Below, in pieces: positions 37,657 through 50,950 of a stretch of DNA of 64,000 nt. Made by a program: the position numbers and the translations under genes. The stretch lies in assembly GCA_013397845.1 (NCBI GenBank), contig VZTG01009130.1, forward strand, positions 712,234 through 776,233, in the 5' to 3' direction. Under the pieces are notes generated by a model that saw only the letters and a list, made by a program, of their open reading frames with translations, searched no databases and was not told where the DNA came from. Source of the DNA: Melanocharis versteri. Its lineage: Eukaryota > Chordata > Aves > Passeriformes > Melanocharitidae. How positions within the stretch are numbered: position 1 is the stretch's first letter; the number at the start of each line of letters is the position of its first letter.

Positions 37657-39519
37657 CTAAGTTCATTTCCATTTTGGTTTATGAAGCACTGCTTTTCAAA
37701 ACTTCTGGGTTTTACCATTCTTCCAGCCCTTAGCTGAACAGATGTAAGAGGGAAAAAGACAAACAGAAGGAAAATAAATATGTGAACATTTCAAAACTTT
37801 TGTTATGGTGCATTGGCCAGTGCTGAGTAGAAAATAATCGTGCTGTCATCATTCTGTTTGATGTTAGGATTACACTTGTGTTCAGCTCTGCATTTTTTGT
37901 TGTTGCTGTTCTCTTTTAGCAATTTCCCTTTTCTTCAGAAAGAGCCTTTTGATTCAATGTCTGTTTTGTTCAGGGTGGTCAGATGGATGTTATTTCCTAC
38001 TTAGTAAATGCCTCATGCTTACTGTATTTATTCACATGAGTAGATTTGCTTGAGGTCACTGTGAATGTTGCATGGTGGGGTTAGCAAAGAGTTAATATTT
38101 TTTACTGAGCTGCATAATACTTCTGGATACATTTCCCTATTGATCCCCCAATCCTCTTATGTCTGCCTAAATAAGTTCTTTATGATGGAAAATAACTTTG
38201 CAATTTATAATGCTGTGAGATCACTTTCCCCTCAAAAGATCATCTTTATATAGTCCTTCTTGCTTTCAGACTCACTGCTCCTCCTCCAGTTTCCTCTCTG
38301 GTAGTAATGGTTTAAGGATAAATAATAGGCAAAGTTTGCAGTAAATCGTGTTTTTTACAAACTCAACTTGTACCTGATGAAAACAAAAACAAAATTCTGG
38401 CAAATGGGAGTTCATCTTAAAGAAATGCATAAGTCAACAGGTCCTCCCCCCAGTTATCTGTAATAACAAGGCTTTGGGATTTTTTTCTGATCTCCTTCAT
38501 AAGATTTTCTGTTTGGTTGTCATGCATTTCACTTTACTGGACCCCATGTTTTTTGACTGCTCGATGAGAAATGTCCTGGCCAAGGCGTAAAGAGCATAGA
38601 GAGCATATGAGTATATCTCAGTGACTCCACTCTACAAACAGTTTCCAAAGTTATAAAATAATTCATCAAGTGGACAACTAAAAATACCATACTTGAGTGG
38701 TTCGTTAAAGAGCCTTTTATTAATGTGAGGCAGATTTCCCCACTGTGGAGGAATACATGTTTGGAAACAAGTGAAAAGAAGACATCTTACATCCCAGCAA
38801 TTTATTCCAGACAAAGGTTGCCTTCCTGATGTCTTCAGGGAAGCAGTCGGTTTCACATACTCTAATTTGTGTCGAGACCCACAGGCCTTGATATAGCAAT
38901 GTATTAAGGGGTTCAGAAAGCAGTGCTGAACTCAGTCATTATTTCAATTTAAATCCTACCTGAATAAATGGATTACCAGCTGCTTAGACAAAAATACTTC
39001 AATTAAGATGGGAGAGTAACTGGTAAATTCCATGGATAAACATATTTCCCACGTAATAATGCAGGAAAAATGTTAACTTTGTGTTACAAAAAGGAAGTAT
39101 GCTGAGCAGCACAAGCTGATGTGCAGATATGAGCAACTGTGGATTTATATTGCTGTTGCAAGTGGTTTCGTGTGTACAGAAATAACTGCTGTGCAGGCCA
39201 GGCTGGGTGCCAGAGTCATCTTCTCTGCTTGTATGGTGCTGAGGTTGCCAGCACTTACCCTAAAACTGACGTAGCTGTTGGCATAACCGAGACTCGCAGC
39301 ATTCACTTTGATGTCTGAAATACAATGCAGTGTATAGGCGACTGCTTTACAAGAGGAGCAGCAGTGATACAAATCTTTGTGTCTGTGGGAGAAGTAGCAG
39401 CTGGGTGTTTGCTAGGGGATGGAGAGGGGAATGGGAGAGCAGAGCACGAGCAGGATTTTGCTGTTGGTGTCCTGCCACTTCCCAGGTGCTCTGACCAGAG
39501 CCTTACCACAGCATTTCGT

Positions 39520-39973
39520 TGGGGTGAGTCCAGAGCAGGGCAACAAAGTTGGTGAGGGGACTGCAGCACCTCCCGTGTGAAAACAGGCTCAGAAATCTGG
39601 GGCTGTTTATCCTGGAGAAGAGAAGGTTGCGTGAAGACCTCACAGCAACCTTCCAGTACCTGAGGGGGACGTACAGGGAAGCTGGAGAGGGACTCTTCAT
39701 CAGGAACTGTAGTGGCAGGACAAGGACTAATAGGTACAAATTGAAGGAGGGAAAATTTAGGTTAGATATACAGAAGAAATGTATAGATGGCGAAGCACTG
39801 GAACAGGTTGTCCAGAGGGGCTGTGGATCTTATCCCTGAAAGTGTTGAAGGCCAGGTTGGATGAGGCTCTGAGCAACCTGGTCTAGCGGAAGGTGTCCCT
39901 GCCTTTGGCAGGGGGGGGTGGAACTAGATGGTCTTTAATGTCCAACCCAAACCATTCCATGATTCTATGATTT
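39520..39973 (+). mobile_element. CR1 LINE, 5'-truncated 3' fragment
   Basis: The sequence follows the avian CR1 3' region from the end of ORF2 into the 3' untranslated region. In order it shows the GTCCAGAGC...GGGCAACAAAG block, the 'tgtgaaaacaggctcag...ctggagaagagaagg' block, the 'ggaacaggttg' block, and the terminal part with GAAGGTGTCCCTGCC, GGTGGAACTAGATGGTC and the ATTCTATGATT end. Truncation at the 5' side is typical of CR1, which is copied by target-primed reverse transcription. The reading frame carries stops, and the copy is too short to move by itself. A G-run variant lies near 39,911-39,918. The exact subfamily cannot be set by eye. Confidence 0.93.
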
Positions 39974-42560
39974 TGTTCACAAACAGAATTCAGGTTTCTG
40001 TGTACAAATGCGTTCAGAGAAAAAGGCTTAAAAGAAAGAAAAAAAGTCCTAGATCCAAAAAGATTTAAAATCTTGGCTGTGCAATTGGAAGTAAAACTCT
40101 GTGACAGTTACTCTCCAATCGTATTAATCAAGTGGCCCTTAAACAGCAGAACCATTCAGATGATCAGCTGGGAAGTGGAGTTGGGATGTCAGCTCAAGTA
40201 GACTCACTCTACTGACACTAAACATAACTTTGCAGATGAAACTTTGCCTCTGGCTGCATGATAAAGGAACTAAAACTCCCGCTCTCAGATAAAGTATGTA
40301 GTTCTCAGGATATGTGATACCATGAGATGTGCTCCTCATCCCAGGAGTTTGCACCTTACGCAGCAGAACAGAAAAAACAATATAGGCGCTGCATGAAGAA
40401 AGGAGATACTGCTCATTCATAAAAAGTGCCATTGCATGTGTTATCAGTTAATAGGCAGCACAGCATATACCAAAACTGCTTTGAAAGATACTGTGTTGTT
40501 TGAGGTACTTTCAGTCCTTCTGCGCTCAGGAACAGAAGCTAGTATTTTTCAGAGCATCTTTGTTTTCGTACTCTGCTAGGATGTGTCCTACCTTATTACC
40601 ACCTCTTTTCATTTGATAACCTCTGTTTGGAATTAAGAATACTCGAATGTAAAATACTGATTCGTAGAGAAGCTATTAAAACTGAAGTTTACCTTTTATG
40701 AGGCAAAGCAGCCTTTATGAGTTCTGTTTATGCATTGCCTTGCCTTGCCAAAGAGTTTTGTTTGTATATATCCCAGAGCATGGCAATTTCTTGGACAGGG
40801 GTGATTTCTGTCTTAGTTTCTTGCTCCAAGCATATGGTCAGTGCTAGAGAAGAAGGCCAGAGTTTGCCCTAATTGGGTCAGATTCTGGCTTCTGAGAGCA
40901 CCTTAGTGTTCAGCTCATTAAAAGAAAAAAAATAGCACATAAACAGTGAGTATAAAGGATATAATCTCTGTAAAAGTAGCTTTAGGTCTGAGCAACCTGT
41001 CAGGATTCTCACTTATGACTATGGAGGACATGTATTAAAGATTGCAAGGAAAGCTGCAATTCTTTCAGATAAATCAGCTGGTCTGATTACCATTATTGTT
41101 AATACTTTAGAGGGGAAAAGCTGATTTGGAAATGAGCTTTTTTAAGCAACGTGTTATTTTTACATCATTTTGGAAAGAGCTCTGGCATCCAGATTCATAT
41201 ATCTAGCTGAAGAGGTGGAGACCTCAACATGCTAAATAACTCACTGACTGAGACACTCTGTTCTAGTAAACACCAGAGATTTGCCTCTGGCACCAGAACA
41301 AACTGGAATGGCACAGTGTGCGTCCATGACACTGAACTCAGTCTCTGGACTGGGTGGCCACAAGCAAACAGCCTGCTGGAAATGTCTCTGGACTCTGAAA
41401 ACTCCCAAACTCTGCCCAGGAGCCCTGTGGAGGAAGGAGGGCTGTTTAGGGCCAAAACAGTGCCAGGGACGCTGTGGTGTTGGAGCAGTGCAGGCAACAG
41501 CTCCAGCTCTCAGGAGCATGTCCTTGCCCAGTGTCACTTACTAATATAGACATATTCTTATCAGGGACATGGGACCAAATAAAGAAGAAGCCATGGTTTG
41601 GTTGCTGCACTCTCCGTCGTGTTGCACGACGTGGTTATGAACCCTGTTGAACACTGTAATAGGTTATTGAATAACTCTGGGCAACCTGCCCCCCTAACAG
41701 CTCCCGAGTTAATTTGGAATAAATTTGCCCTGGGAAAAGCCAGAGCCCAGCTTGACTGCTTTTCTTCTGCTGGGCAGGATCTTGTTGTCAGCAGGGTTTT
41801 TCAAGACACATAATACATTTGCTTTCAAAAGCCATGAAAATATTTATGGGGAAATCTTGACACTGGATACAAAAAAGTTTGTCTCCTGGGCCCAGCACTA
41901 TACTCAGTGTGCTGTAGTAAATCATTGAAAGCCTAATTTCTGGCATTAATTGTTTTTTTCCAAATTCCTCTATATCTGGCATTCTGTTTTCTCTGTTTAC
42001 AAAGAAGTATTTTTATTGGTACCTTTTATTGGTACCTCAGTGTACATAACATGGTGCTATTACTGTGGTTTAAGTACCAACACGTAGCGCTGTTGTCCCC
42101 GAGTTGCCAGATATTACTGATGCATGTGTGCAAACAGCTAAACAATCCAAATGGGAAAAATTTGGTTTTGGAAGGAGACTGAGCTTCCAGGGCTTGTCAG
42201 CATCCGTTCCAATAGATCCAAATTGCGCCAGGATGTGCATGTGTGTAGATGTGAGAGAAATCACAGTCAGGAGGTGAACTGAAGGACCAGCACTGCACAG
42301 CTTTCTTTACTTTTCAGAGGAGTTTTCCTGAGTCATGGCTGGGAAGGAAATACTTGTTTATATGCATGATACTAAGCAGACAATTCATTCACCACAGACT
42401 GTTAAAATTAAGTGCTCAAAGTTTGCATCCATTTCTAACTGCAATGTGAAGATCTGTTTGCTGGTTGCCCAAATTGTTGTTTTCAAATACCATAATAATG
42501 GGCATTTTGGGAAAGCTTAAATGTAGTAGAACTGCCCATCCTGTTCCCACCTGTTTCACT
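39974..42560. other. Non-coding spacer between two CR1 copies
   Basis: No gene or element is recognisable. Overlapping open frames at 41,195-41,549 exist on both strands and in several phases, which argues against any of them being real. A perfect 13-base tandem duplication lies at 42,011-42,036. Confidence 0.6.
42011..42036. repeat. Perfect 13-bp tandem duplication
   Basis: TTTTATTGGTACC is present twice head to tail without a mismatch. This is probably a recent replication-slippage event, or a filled-in staggered break. Confidence 0.9.
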
Positions 42561-42993
42561 GATGATCACAGAGATGGAGCACCTCTTGTATGAAGACAGG
42601 CTGAGAGAGTTGGTGTTGTTGAGCCTGGAGAAAACTCCAGGGAGACCTTGGAGCAGCCTCTGGTACCTAAAGGGGACCTACAAGAGAGCAGGAAAGAGTG
42701 AGACTTTTACAAGGTCATGTAGGCATACGACAAGGGGGAATGGCCTTAAATTGAAAGAGTGTAGGTTTAGGTTAAATATTAGGAAGAAATTCTTTACTGT
42801 AAGGGTGGTGAGAATTAGAACAGGTTTCCCAGAGAAGTTGTGGATGCCCCATCCCTGGCAGTGTTCATGTCCAGGTTGGATGGGGCTGTGAGCAACCTGC
42901 TCTAGTGGAAGGTGTCCCTGCCTATGGCCTGGGGGGTTTGAACTACATGATCTTTAAGGCCCTTTCCAACACAAACCATTCTATAGTTCTGTG
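42561..42993 (+). mobile_element. CR1 LINE, 5'-truncated 3' fragment
   Basis: The fragment starts within the end of ORF2, near the block reading GGAGCACCTCTTGTATGAAG, and runs through the CR1 3' untranslated region. It contains GGAACAGG-like, GTTGTGGATGCCCCATCCCT and GAAGGTGTCCCTGCC blocks and finishes at the CCATTCTATAGTTCTGTG end. It has the same orientation as the copy 2.6 kb upstream but is an independent insertion, since its 5' end and substitutions differ. It is a dead copy of about 430 bases. Confidence 0.93.
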
Positions 42994-43943
42994 TTACCCA
43001 CAATATCCAAAGGCTTAAGGAAAAAAAAATCACTGCTGCATAGGCCAGCTAAAACTGCTGAGCACTCTGCAGTTTAATCATAACAATAAACATAGTGACA
43101 TTTTTAGGGAGGTAGATTTATTTCTTTTCTTAGAAATAAATTCTGTGCTGAGTAAGCAGGCTACTTCTGTAGTTTCCTTGGCATAAATCAAAAATTTGAT
43201 TTGACATATATATGAGATTCATGCTTTGGGGTAAAGTTTCTAGTTTAATTTGCAAATATTTTCATTCTCCTTGGGCACAAGAATCCTTCTGCTCATCCTC
43301 CTTCAGTCTGGTAATGTGGGAGCTTTGGTTTCCAGTTCAGTGTTCATAGTTTCGTGCTTTTATAGTTAACACTCCCATAGTGTGATCAAATGAGTTTTTG
43401 GATAATGGTGATTCTGCATGTAATTTGCCATCATTGGGTTTTTAAAGTCTCATGCAAAGCAGAATTGTTGTATCCAGCTCAGGACTTGATCTACAGCCTA
43501 ATATGGATGTAGAATGTCTCTGGCCTCAGCCTCTCTGAGCACGTTCAGAGCCTGCCAGGATCTCACTTTGGACTGTTTGCATGATGAATTCATCCTAAGC
43601 AGTAAACAAAATGTCGTTAATGCTCTAAATAGACTGCCCTGTTTCCTGGGTTCTCTGTGGTTCAGCTGTTATTTAACTTCAACAACATGATTTTTTTCAA
43701 ATCAGAAAATTAGTGTTTCAGCTTTTTGTCGCATCTGTGCAGGGACATATAGCTGAACTGTGGCACTGTGAAGCATCTGTTTTGCTTAGAAACTAAACTT
43801 TGAAGATCATTTTAGTTCTTCTTTAATGTTGCTATTGTCCTAGCACTTGCAAATTCTCTGCTTTTAAAATTTACCCAGAGAATGATGTTGTAAATGTAGT
43901 ACTGTCATGCTAGAAAGAACTGAGCAGTTCCTGGGTCAGTAGT
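42994..43943. other. Short non-coding spacer between CR1 fragments
   Basis: A nine-base A run follows soon after the CR1 end at about 43,020. Otherwise the sequence is AT-leaning and unique, with nothing recognisable. Confidence 0.6.
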
Positions 43944-44042
43944 CCTGGGCGAGCAGCTCCGAGTGGCCCTGTTTGAGCAGGGGATGGGAGCAGATGACAT
44001 CCAGAGGTCCCTCCCAACCCCAGCCACTCTGCAGGTCTGTGA
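43944..44042 (+). mobile_element. Old CR1 LINE 3'-end remnant
   Basis: About 100 bases match the far 3' end of a different CR1 subfamily: the GGCCCTGTTTGAGCAGGGGA block, a degenerate 'gatgacatccagaggtccctcccaacc' block and a decayed terminal repeat. Divergence is clearly higher than in the copies at 39.5 and 42.6 kb, so this is an older insertion. The true 5' border may lie somewhat further upstream but is too decayed to place. Confidence 0.65.
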
Positions 44043-44629
44043 ACACAGTTCAGTTGCTGCCTCTATGAGGTTGCTCCTGTTCCTATGAGAGCAGCCACCT
44101 GAGCATGGATGTTAATCACCTACTTAATTTTTCCATTGTTTATAGTTGTCAAGAAAGTAGATTAAAACTCAAAATCTCCCTCTGGTGGCATTGTCTCCCT
44201 AGGGAACCTTGGATCTGCATTCTCTGACCATGGTATGTGGCCATATGGGTCAACTGGTAGTGGGGGACCTGGACGTTGAACAACAGCCCACCTCAGTGGT
44301 TTTAAAAAGTAATAGTATCTGTAAGAAAAGTCCTGTGGGTCCTAGGATGTAAACCAGTGTGTTCCAATTTCTATGCAAATATAGTCCAAAAAGAAGAAAA
44401 AAGGCATTCCCTCTGGAATGTTATTTCTGGCCCTTGTTTATTTGTGTTAAATGGAAGGTCTAGAGGGAAGAGACTTGTTTCTCCATTTTACCCAATGCCC
44501 TTGAATGGAAGGAATTCTCTTGCTAAGTTTTGTCTCTGCCAACTACAGCTGGCCATCAATTCACCAGGTCTCCCCACTTGTGCTGCAGTGTATTGAACCT
44601 GAGAGTCATTGAAGAATTACACAGGCTGC

Positions 44630-44683
44630 TTTTTTTTTTTTGGTTTGGTTTTTTGGTTTGGTTTGGTCTGGGTTTTTTTTTGG
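44630..44683. repeat. T-rich / TTTGG low-complexity tract
   Basis: A 12-base T run is followed by repeated GGTTT units and a second T run. No retroelement is attached. Confidence 0.8.
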
Positions 44684-47600
44684 AAGTCTGAATTACCTTC
44701 AGGGAATTGCTGGACCTTCCCAGGTAGTAAGAAACCCTTCCATAATTTCACATGGCTCATCTCTGACCACTGTTAATCATGTGCTTTAAGTGTTGTAGTT
44801 GCTTTCCTTGTCATGGAATTAGTGACCACCAAGCCCTGTAGGTGTCCTGAGCATTTCATTTGTAATGGCTTTGGAGTCATTACCCAATCTACTTAATTGC
44901 TGTTAAGGCCAAATGCAGGGAGGGGATACACCCAACCACTACCACTACTCAGAGAGTAAGAGTTCAGACTGGAAAAATCTATGAATATTGTTATGATTGA
45001 GATGGAAATTGTGTTGTTTCTGCTGCTATCCCCACCAGATTTATTCAAGTTACTGTTTAGAAAATGGAGAATGTAGCAGGGGGTTGTATGAAACTCCATC
45101 TTTAGAAAAGAGTTGATCAACTCTTGAAGGCTAAATTATTTGGTACTGCATTTGGTTTTCAGGTTTTTTTGAAACTTAATGGATCTTAGGTAGATCTAAC
45201 TAAATCTTTGATGATTTCTCCCATCATTTCATTCTTTCCTGGTGTACCTCTAGCCCCAGACTAGACACCAATGAACATACAACATTGCTAGCAGATAAAT
45301 ACTTTGGAAAGGGACCTAGTTCACTGTGAAGACTGTGAGACACTCCCGAAAACCAGCAGAAAAAAAAGTATTTAAAAAAAAGCATTAAAATGTGTTTGTC
45401 TGTGTAGTCCTTAAAAATGGCAAAGTAGTTCTTGATTTTATCCAGCCATTACTGAATTCTTCTGTAGCACTAGGGGTACCCATAGTTTTGTAGGTATTTT
45501 TCTTTTGTTCTCACCAATGGTCTTGTAAACACGTGGGTATGTGCTTTACTCTGTTCAGGTAATTAACTCTGCTAGTAAAGAAGTGCTCAAATGCCCTTCC
45601 TGAATGTCATGTTTTGTCCTCAGTTTCCTTGAATTAGAATGATATAACCTCATTCACTAACCAATTGGAAATGAAAATAAATTATTTTCTCATTTTTAAC
45701 ATCAACTTTAAGGGTTTTTCTTTTCATAGGCTAGGATTTGGGGCTCTAGCACAGCTTTGTATATGCTTGAATGGTTTTACAGGTTAAATGGACCAGGTCA
45801 GTTGAATATTCAGTGTGCAAAGCTAAATTTACCAGTCCCTTAAGTAATATGACATCTTTGAAAAACACAGATAAGGTGTTTTTATAATTCAGCCTTTTCT
45901 CTTGACGGCATACTTTTAAAGGACAAAATAAATAGGCGATTAAGGAAAGTCGTTTCTGACCGATGTTCAGCCTTGGAAAGCTTCCTACTACCCTGCCTAT
46001 GAATCAGGAGGGTAGCGGGGTTTATCTGCTTGGAGCACACACACGCCCCTCCGCCTCCTCATAAATCTGCTGCTCGGTAGGTCGGCTCCCTGGGAGCTGG
46101 ATCCGTCCCCGTGGGGCTGTGGGACTGGCAGGGCTGCGTGGTGGCCTGGCTCTTCCTGTCGTGCTCTGGGCTTGTGTGCCACAGCTCTTACCATGCCTTG
46201 ACCCCCTCCTCCCTCCCGCCGTGCATGGAGGAGATCTCCTCGCTGGGAGTTCAGAGTGCTTTGGTCCTGGCTGGGTCCTGCTGGCTTGGCAGCAGTGAGC
46301 CAGGGCAGACCCACAGCTGGCTCCAGCTCTCCTCACCGCCCCTGGCTCTCCAGGCAGGCAGGCAGATGCTCCTCGAATCGATGCAGGCAATCAGGAGACT
46401 CCCCTGCAGTATTTCGGCACAAAGAATCCACGCTCAGCTGCACTGGCATGCTGGAAAAGGCTTCGTACCACCATTTTGCATCCAAATTAGATTTTACTAG
46501 TGGGGAGAGACATACCTGGTGTAGGCTAAGGGGCTGGTGCACAGTGTCCAGCTCTGGGCACTAAAATGCCCCCTGCCTTTTTGGATGAGGGATATGTCGG
46601 ATGACCTACCAACTCCTGTGCTGGGTGTGTGTGGAGAGCAAGGTGGGCCTGGTGTGGAGGGAGATGCTGGGGCACTGGCAAAGTGTGTGCCTGAGGTGGG
46701 GAACTGGATGTACTTTCTGTGTCCACTAATACAACAAGCACAGCAAGTTTTTTGTTGAGTTGAGAGGGGCAGTATTTTCAATAGGTGGCCAATACCCACA
46801 CCAGTCGTTTCTTGAACTTTCTGTACAGCTTGCCAAGGACTGGCAGAAAATAAATTGAAGCCAAGGATGAGTTGTAGCACAAGCTGGTGAAACACTGTTT
46901 CAAGTAACTGTTTGAAGGCTTGTTTTAGCATCTTGAAAGGAAGCAGGAATTCACGTGTTTTATTTTTAGCTTGCAAGGGAAGAGTTATTTAGTGTTCCTT
47001 TGTATCTCATCTCTGAAAATGTTCTCACTGAGGCAGGATCTGAAGTCCTGGAGCTAGTTAACCCAAGACTTGCCTACCTGTGAAAATTTATTTTTACAAA
47101 GGGGAATTACTGAAATTGTTTTTCCCCTATAAAATTTTAAGTAGTACTGAGTCCAAACTCCAGAATCAGTAGAGGGTTAAAATACTTTCTGCTGCTGGCA
47201 GTGATTTGTAATTCACAGTATATAGTTGGGTGCGTTTTGCTTTCAGGATCTCATAAGCATTTTCAGAGTTTTATTGAGGAGTTGCTTTTGTTGCCATTTG
47301 CTTTGATTTTGGCTCCCATTAGATTATGGGAGTTCTAATTTTTCTAAAGGAATATTTTTATCCGAGATTTTAATAGTATTGCTGTGACTGGGGCTTAAAT
47401 CTCTAAGCAGAGATGGGATCAGCTACTCACAGCTAGTGCTGAAAAAACCCTCTCCCCTCCTCCCAGGTCTCTGAACATCAGCACCATGGCTCATGCTTTA
47501 GGTTCCGGAAAATCAATGAAATATTTATGATACTTGGTTTTCCAGCAGCTGGGTAATGAATGGGCTTGCAAGATGTTGCTGGTCAATACTCACCCCTCTT

Positions 47601-47684
47601 GTCCAGTACTCTTGGGTCAACAAACATGCATCTTAACCTCCTTGTGAGACTGCTCTTATTTTCCTTGCTTTTCTTTCCTGTGAG

Positions 47685-47738
47685 GCAGCAGAACAGTGTC
47701 AGCAGCAATGAAATGAGAGCTATCATTTCCTCGAATGG
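47685..47738 (+). other. Candidate 18-codon cassette exon
   Basis: A 30-base pyrimidine-dominated tract ends in TGTGAG at 47,684. The next 54 bases are open in the frame giving an S/N-rich peptide containing S-S-N-E-M-R-A-I-I-S-S-N, and a GTAAGA donor follows at 47,739. The length is divisible by three. Because the candidate acceptor is followed by GGCAGCAG, the acceptor could instead be the CAG a few bases downstream. I recognise no protein family, and the call rests only on splice-site quality and an open frame, so chance is a serious alternative. Confidence 0.15.
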
Positions 47739-50700
47739 GTAAGACAATCTGCAAAGCATGTATTAAAAATAAAACAGGAAGTCAGTGATTATCAATTTTT
47801 AGCAAACACGTTTCTGCTGATCTTCAGACTGATGCCTAACAGTAATAAAAGGAGAAGCTCTGCGTCTGGGCAGTGTAATTTGTAGTTATTTGTAGTATCT
47901 TTTCCCCTCATTAAGGCATGGATGGTTTTTATTTTAAAGCCCAAGACCTGTAAGAATAATAACAGAGGCCCAATGTTGTTGCTTGTAAACAGAGTGTGTT
48001 GAACAGCATGGCGGGGATAAATAGGTATCGGGTTAAAAAAAAAGGGAGCGTCCTTTTTTTGTGCATTTACAGTTTTCTGAAGTAAAAGGCAGCATATGGC
48101 ACCCCTAGCAAGGAAGAGGTCCCTCCTTTCAGAGGCTCTCCCCCAGCTCAAGGAGTTAGTGACTGCTTCCCACCTTCATAAAGGAGTATTACTGGCATCT
48201 GTGTGCGTGTGGGTGACGGGAAATGAGGCTTCCTCCAGACCTGGCCACCTGCTTGCAGAGCAGCAGTGGTGGTTGGAGGAGAATCCACCTGCCAGCAGGC
48301 TGCAAGTCTTGATTGATGTCTGTTCTCACTGCCGGAGAGGAGCCAATGCTCTACTGCACGGGCGGCTTCTCCTCATTGCATCTCTTTCCCCCTTGAGAAG
48401 AGTCAAGAGTGTTCATTTGGACCCTGCTGCAGAGGAGAGGGAACAACCTGCACACCTGCCAGGAAAGGGAATCCTACACAACTGCTCCCGCTCAGAAAAG
48501 ATTGGGAGCTGGGCCAAACATTTCATACGTGGGTGATTAAAATTAGACTCCTGCATCCATATGTACGTTCTCATTTTGAAAACATTGCCTGGCTTACTTT
48601 TCTCTCCTGCCTTTTATGTATTCCCCTAGTGGGAGAATGCTTCCCCCTTTCCTGTGGCTTTGACAGTGGCCCTTGCACTCACTGAAAGTACATTTATCTT
48701 TTCTGTCTGTAATCATACCTGATCACAGGCACAGGAACACAGCTCTGTCTTTCCATTTTCCACTAATACTCCCTTGACAAGTATCTTCTTGAAAGGGAAA
48801 AAAAAGTGATAATCTCTCCTTTGGAAAAACAGCCAAGTTTTGCAGCGGACTTGGCTTTTTGCCTGTCTTCCCGTGCTGCTTCAGCCTGAGCAAACTGAGA
48901 CCTTCCTGCAATCCACGCTGGCTGATCCAGAGAAGTCCAGGTCTTGCCGGAAAGGCATCCTGAGGAGGAAGGGGGAAGGTAGGCAGACTGGCACAGCATT
49001 CAGCTGTCATATGCTTGTCTGCAGCCTATTCTGTTCACAAGCACCAAAACCGCTGAGAGATAAAGAAGCAGTAGGGCAGCGAGTGCATGGCTGCATGACC
49101 TCTGATTATGAAGGATAGAGACATGCACATACTAAAGCTGCTGGTGCAGGAGGACTTTGTGCAGAATTCTAGCTTTCAGTGTCAGATGCGTAAGACCACA
49201 GAGGTGCTTATCATCATTAGACAGTGATTTATTCCTGAGATTTCTGAAGCATTCCAAGACCCCAGTACTTCCAGAAAGAAATCCTAATGTTTCAAAACAC
49301 TTTTGAGTATTTTTTATGTTCTCCTGTTAATGGCTCTTCATAGGAAAATGAAGAGAATTCTTGGAATTAGCAACTGTTAGGAAGACCCTATTAATGCTGC
49401 TGGTTTTTAAGCAGCCAGATGTCTGCATTCTCCTGCTTCACACTGTGTACCCACTGCAATCTAAGGGCTACCAGTGGGGAGAGAGCAGTGGGGACCCACA
49501 TTGCCGTGGGGGCTGATTAGTTGGATCATGTCATGCTTCAAAGACAGAATTCTTCCTTGGGTAAACTCCTCTGAGCAGGGAAGCAGCAGAGCCTCCACTG
49601 TGCCATGTGTGCTTGGCTGGTGTAGACTTGCTCATCACCCCAGTAGTTGCAGCGCTGTCCTGGTCCTGGCCCTTGCACGTGGACGTGCACTTCCATACAG
49701 TTCAGCAACTGTCCCTGTACCTTTTCTGTGGAAAAACCTGCTCACGCAGAAATGCTGAAATATTTTCCCTGTTGGGGCACATCTTGGATGGTAAATCAAG
49801 GCTGGAATCCTCCCCTCATGGTCCCAGCTGGGGCTTGGTGAGGGTGCGTGGGATCTCCCTGCGCTGAGTTTCCTTTGCTTTCCTCTGGAACAGCTACAAG
49901 CTGCTGGGTGCAGGCCAAGGCAGAGGCAGAGGAGGCAGCTGATGCACACCCCGTTCTTGCCCTAACATGGAGCGAGGACGAGGCTGCAGGGCACACATAG
50001 ATACAAAAGCTCTTTTTTTAATACCAAAACTAAGAACAAAGCACCTTGTATAGCAAAGTGAATTTTATCGCTTTTTCCAGCCTGGAAAAAGGCTTTTCAG
50101 AGCAGATAGTTCTGGCAGTGTCTCCTAACAAGTCTGCAGGCTTTACTCGAGGTAGTTTATCTCAAGCTGTTTTTTCATTCTTCCAAATTTTAAATTGTCC
50201 TCCCAGACCCACAAAAGTAAACAAAAGCAGTGACTTTAAAACAAAATATCCCCAACAAAAAAGCCCAAGTGAAATCTGTACGTTTTTACAGAGCAGCTTC
50301 CAAAAGCCTGACCATAATTGTAGTTTTAAGGGGACTTGCAATTTATGCATAGCCTCTAAACATCTCCCTCCATCAGTAAGTTTTCTGGTGCCATGTGTAG
50401 TACAGGGGTTTGGCACTGCTAGCACTAGAGATGCAAGTATTCATTGTGTACAAGCAAGAGGACAAGGTATGTATAAAATACTTGCAGAATTACGCGGCAG
50501 CTATTACTGTCATAAAAATGTTGGCGACTGAGCACAGGGGAGAAGCCAAAATGTGTTCCCCAGAGAGCAAAAGGGGAGCAGGACTGAGCAGTTACATGTT
50601 GGCTCTGGGAGCTGAACCATCCCCACGTGTGTAGCCCCTGTGCATGCTGTCTCTTGCCTGGGAAGGCTGTTGCAGCCTGTTCCCCCACAAACAAAGGTGC

Positions 50701-50950
50701 AAAAGCCCTTACATTAATGAGAGAGGAAGATGGAAATTATATACAGAGGAAGGAAGTCTTTTGAGAATCACATTTCACTGTTTCAACAAGGAAAAGCTTG
50801 TTTATAATAGTATCCTGTCAATAGGAGGTGTCTGTGTAGGTGTGTGTATATATGCACAGAATATATGTGTATAAGGAGAGAGAACTTTCACTGTGGTCTG
50901 TCAGCCTTAAGCACATGGCTTCTATTTTTCCTTAAACCCTGCAACTTCAT

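Larger units (their letters stand above)
33381..39519. other. Non-coding stretch with a few weak exon-like signals
   Basis: No gene can be named here. A 78-base segment at 34,590-34,667 has an acceptor, an open frame and a donor, and a 207-codon open stretch lies on the minus strand at 37,036-37,656; both are listed separately. A short (GT)n tract lies at 36,411-36,427. The remainder is AT-leaning sequence without recognisable transposable elements. Confidence 0.5.

Noticed and set aside
46022..46758. GC-richer patch with many frames, considered as a third CpG island
   Set aside because: G+C is raised but CpG density is low compared with the islands at 11.5 and 17.9 kb.
48096..48536. 146-codon plus-strand open frame starting at ATG
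   Set aside because: No domain, no promoter and no splice context was visible. Its length is within chance expectation for moderately GC-rich DNA.
50046..50531. 161-codon plus-strand open frame
   Set aside because: Composition is biased toward S, K, F and Q from AT-rich DNA, with no recognisable motif and overlapping frames on the other strand.
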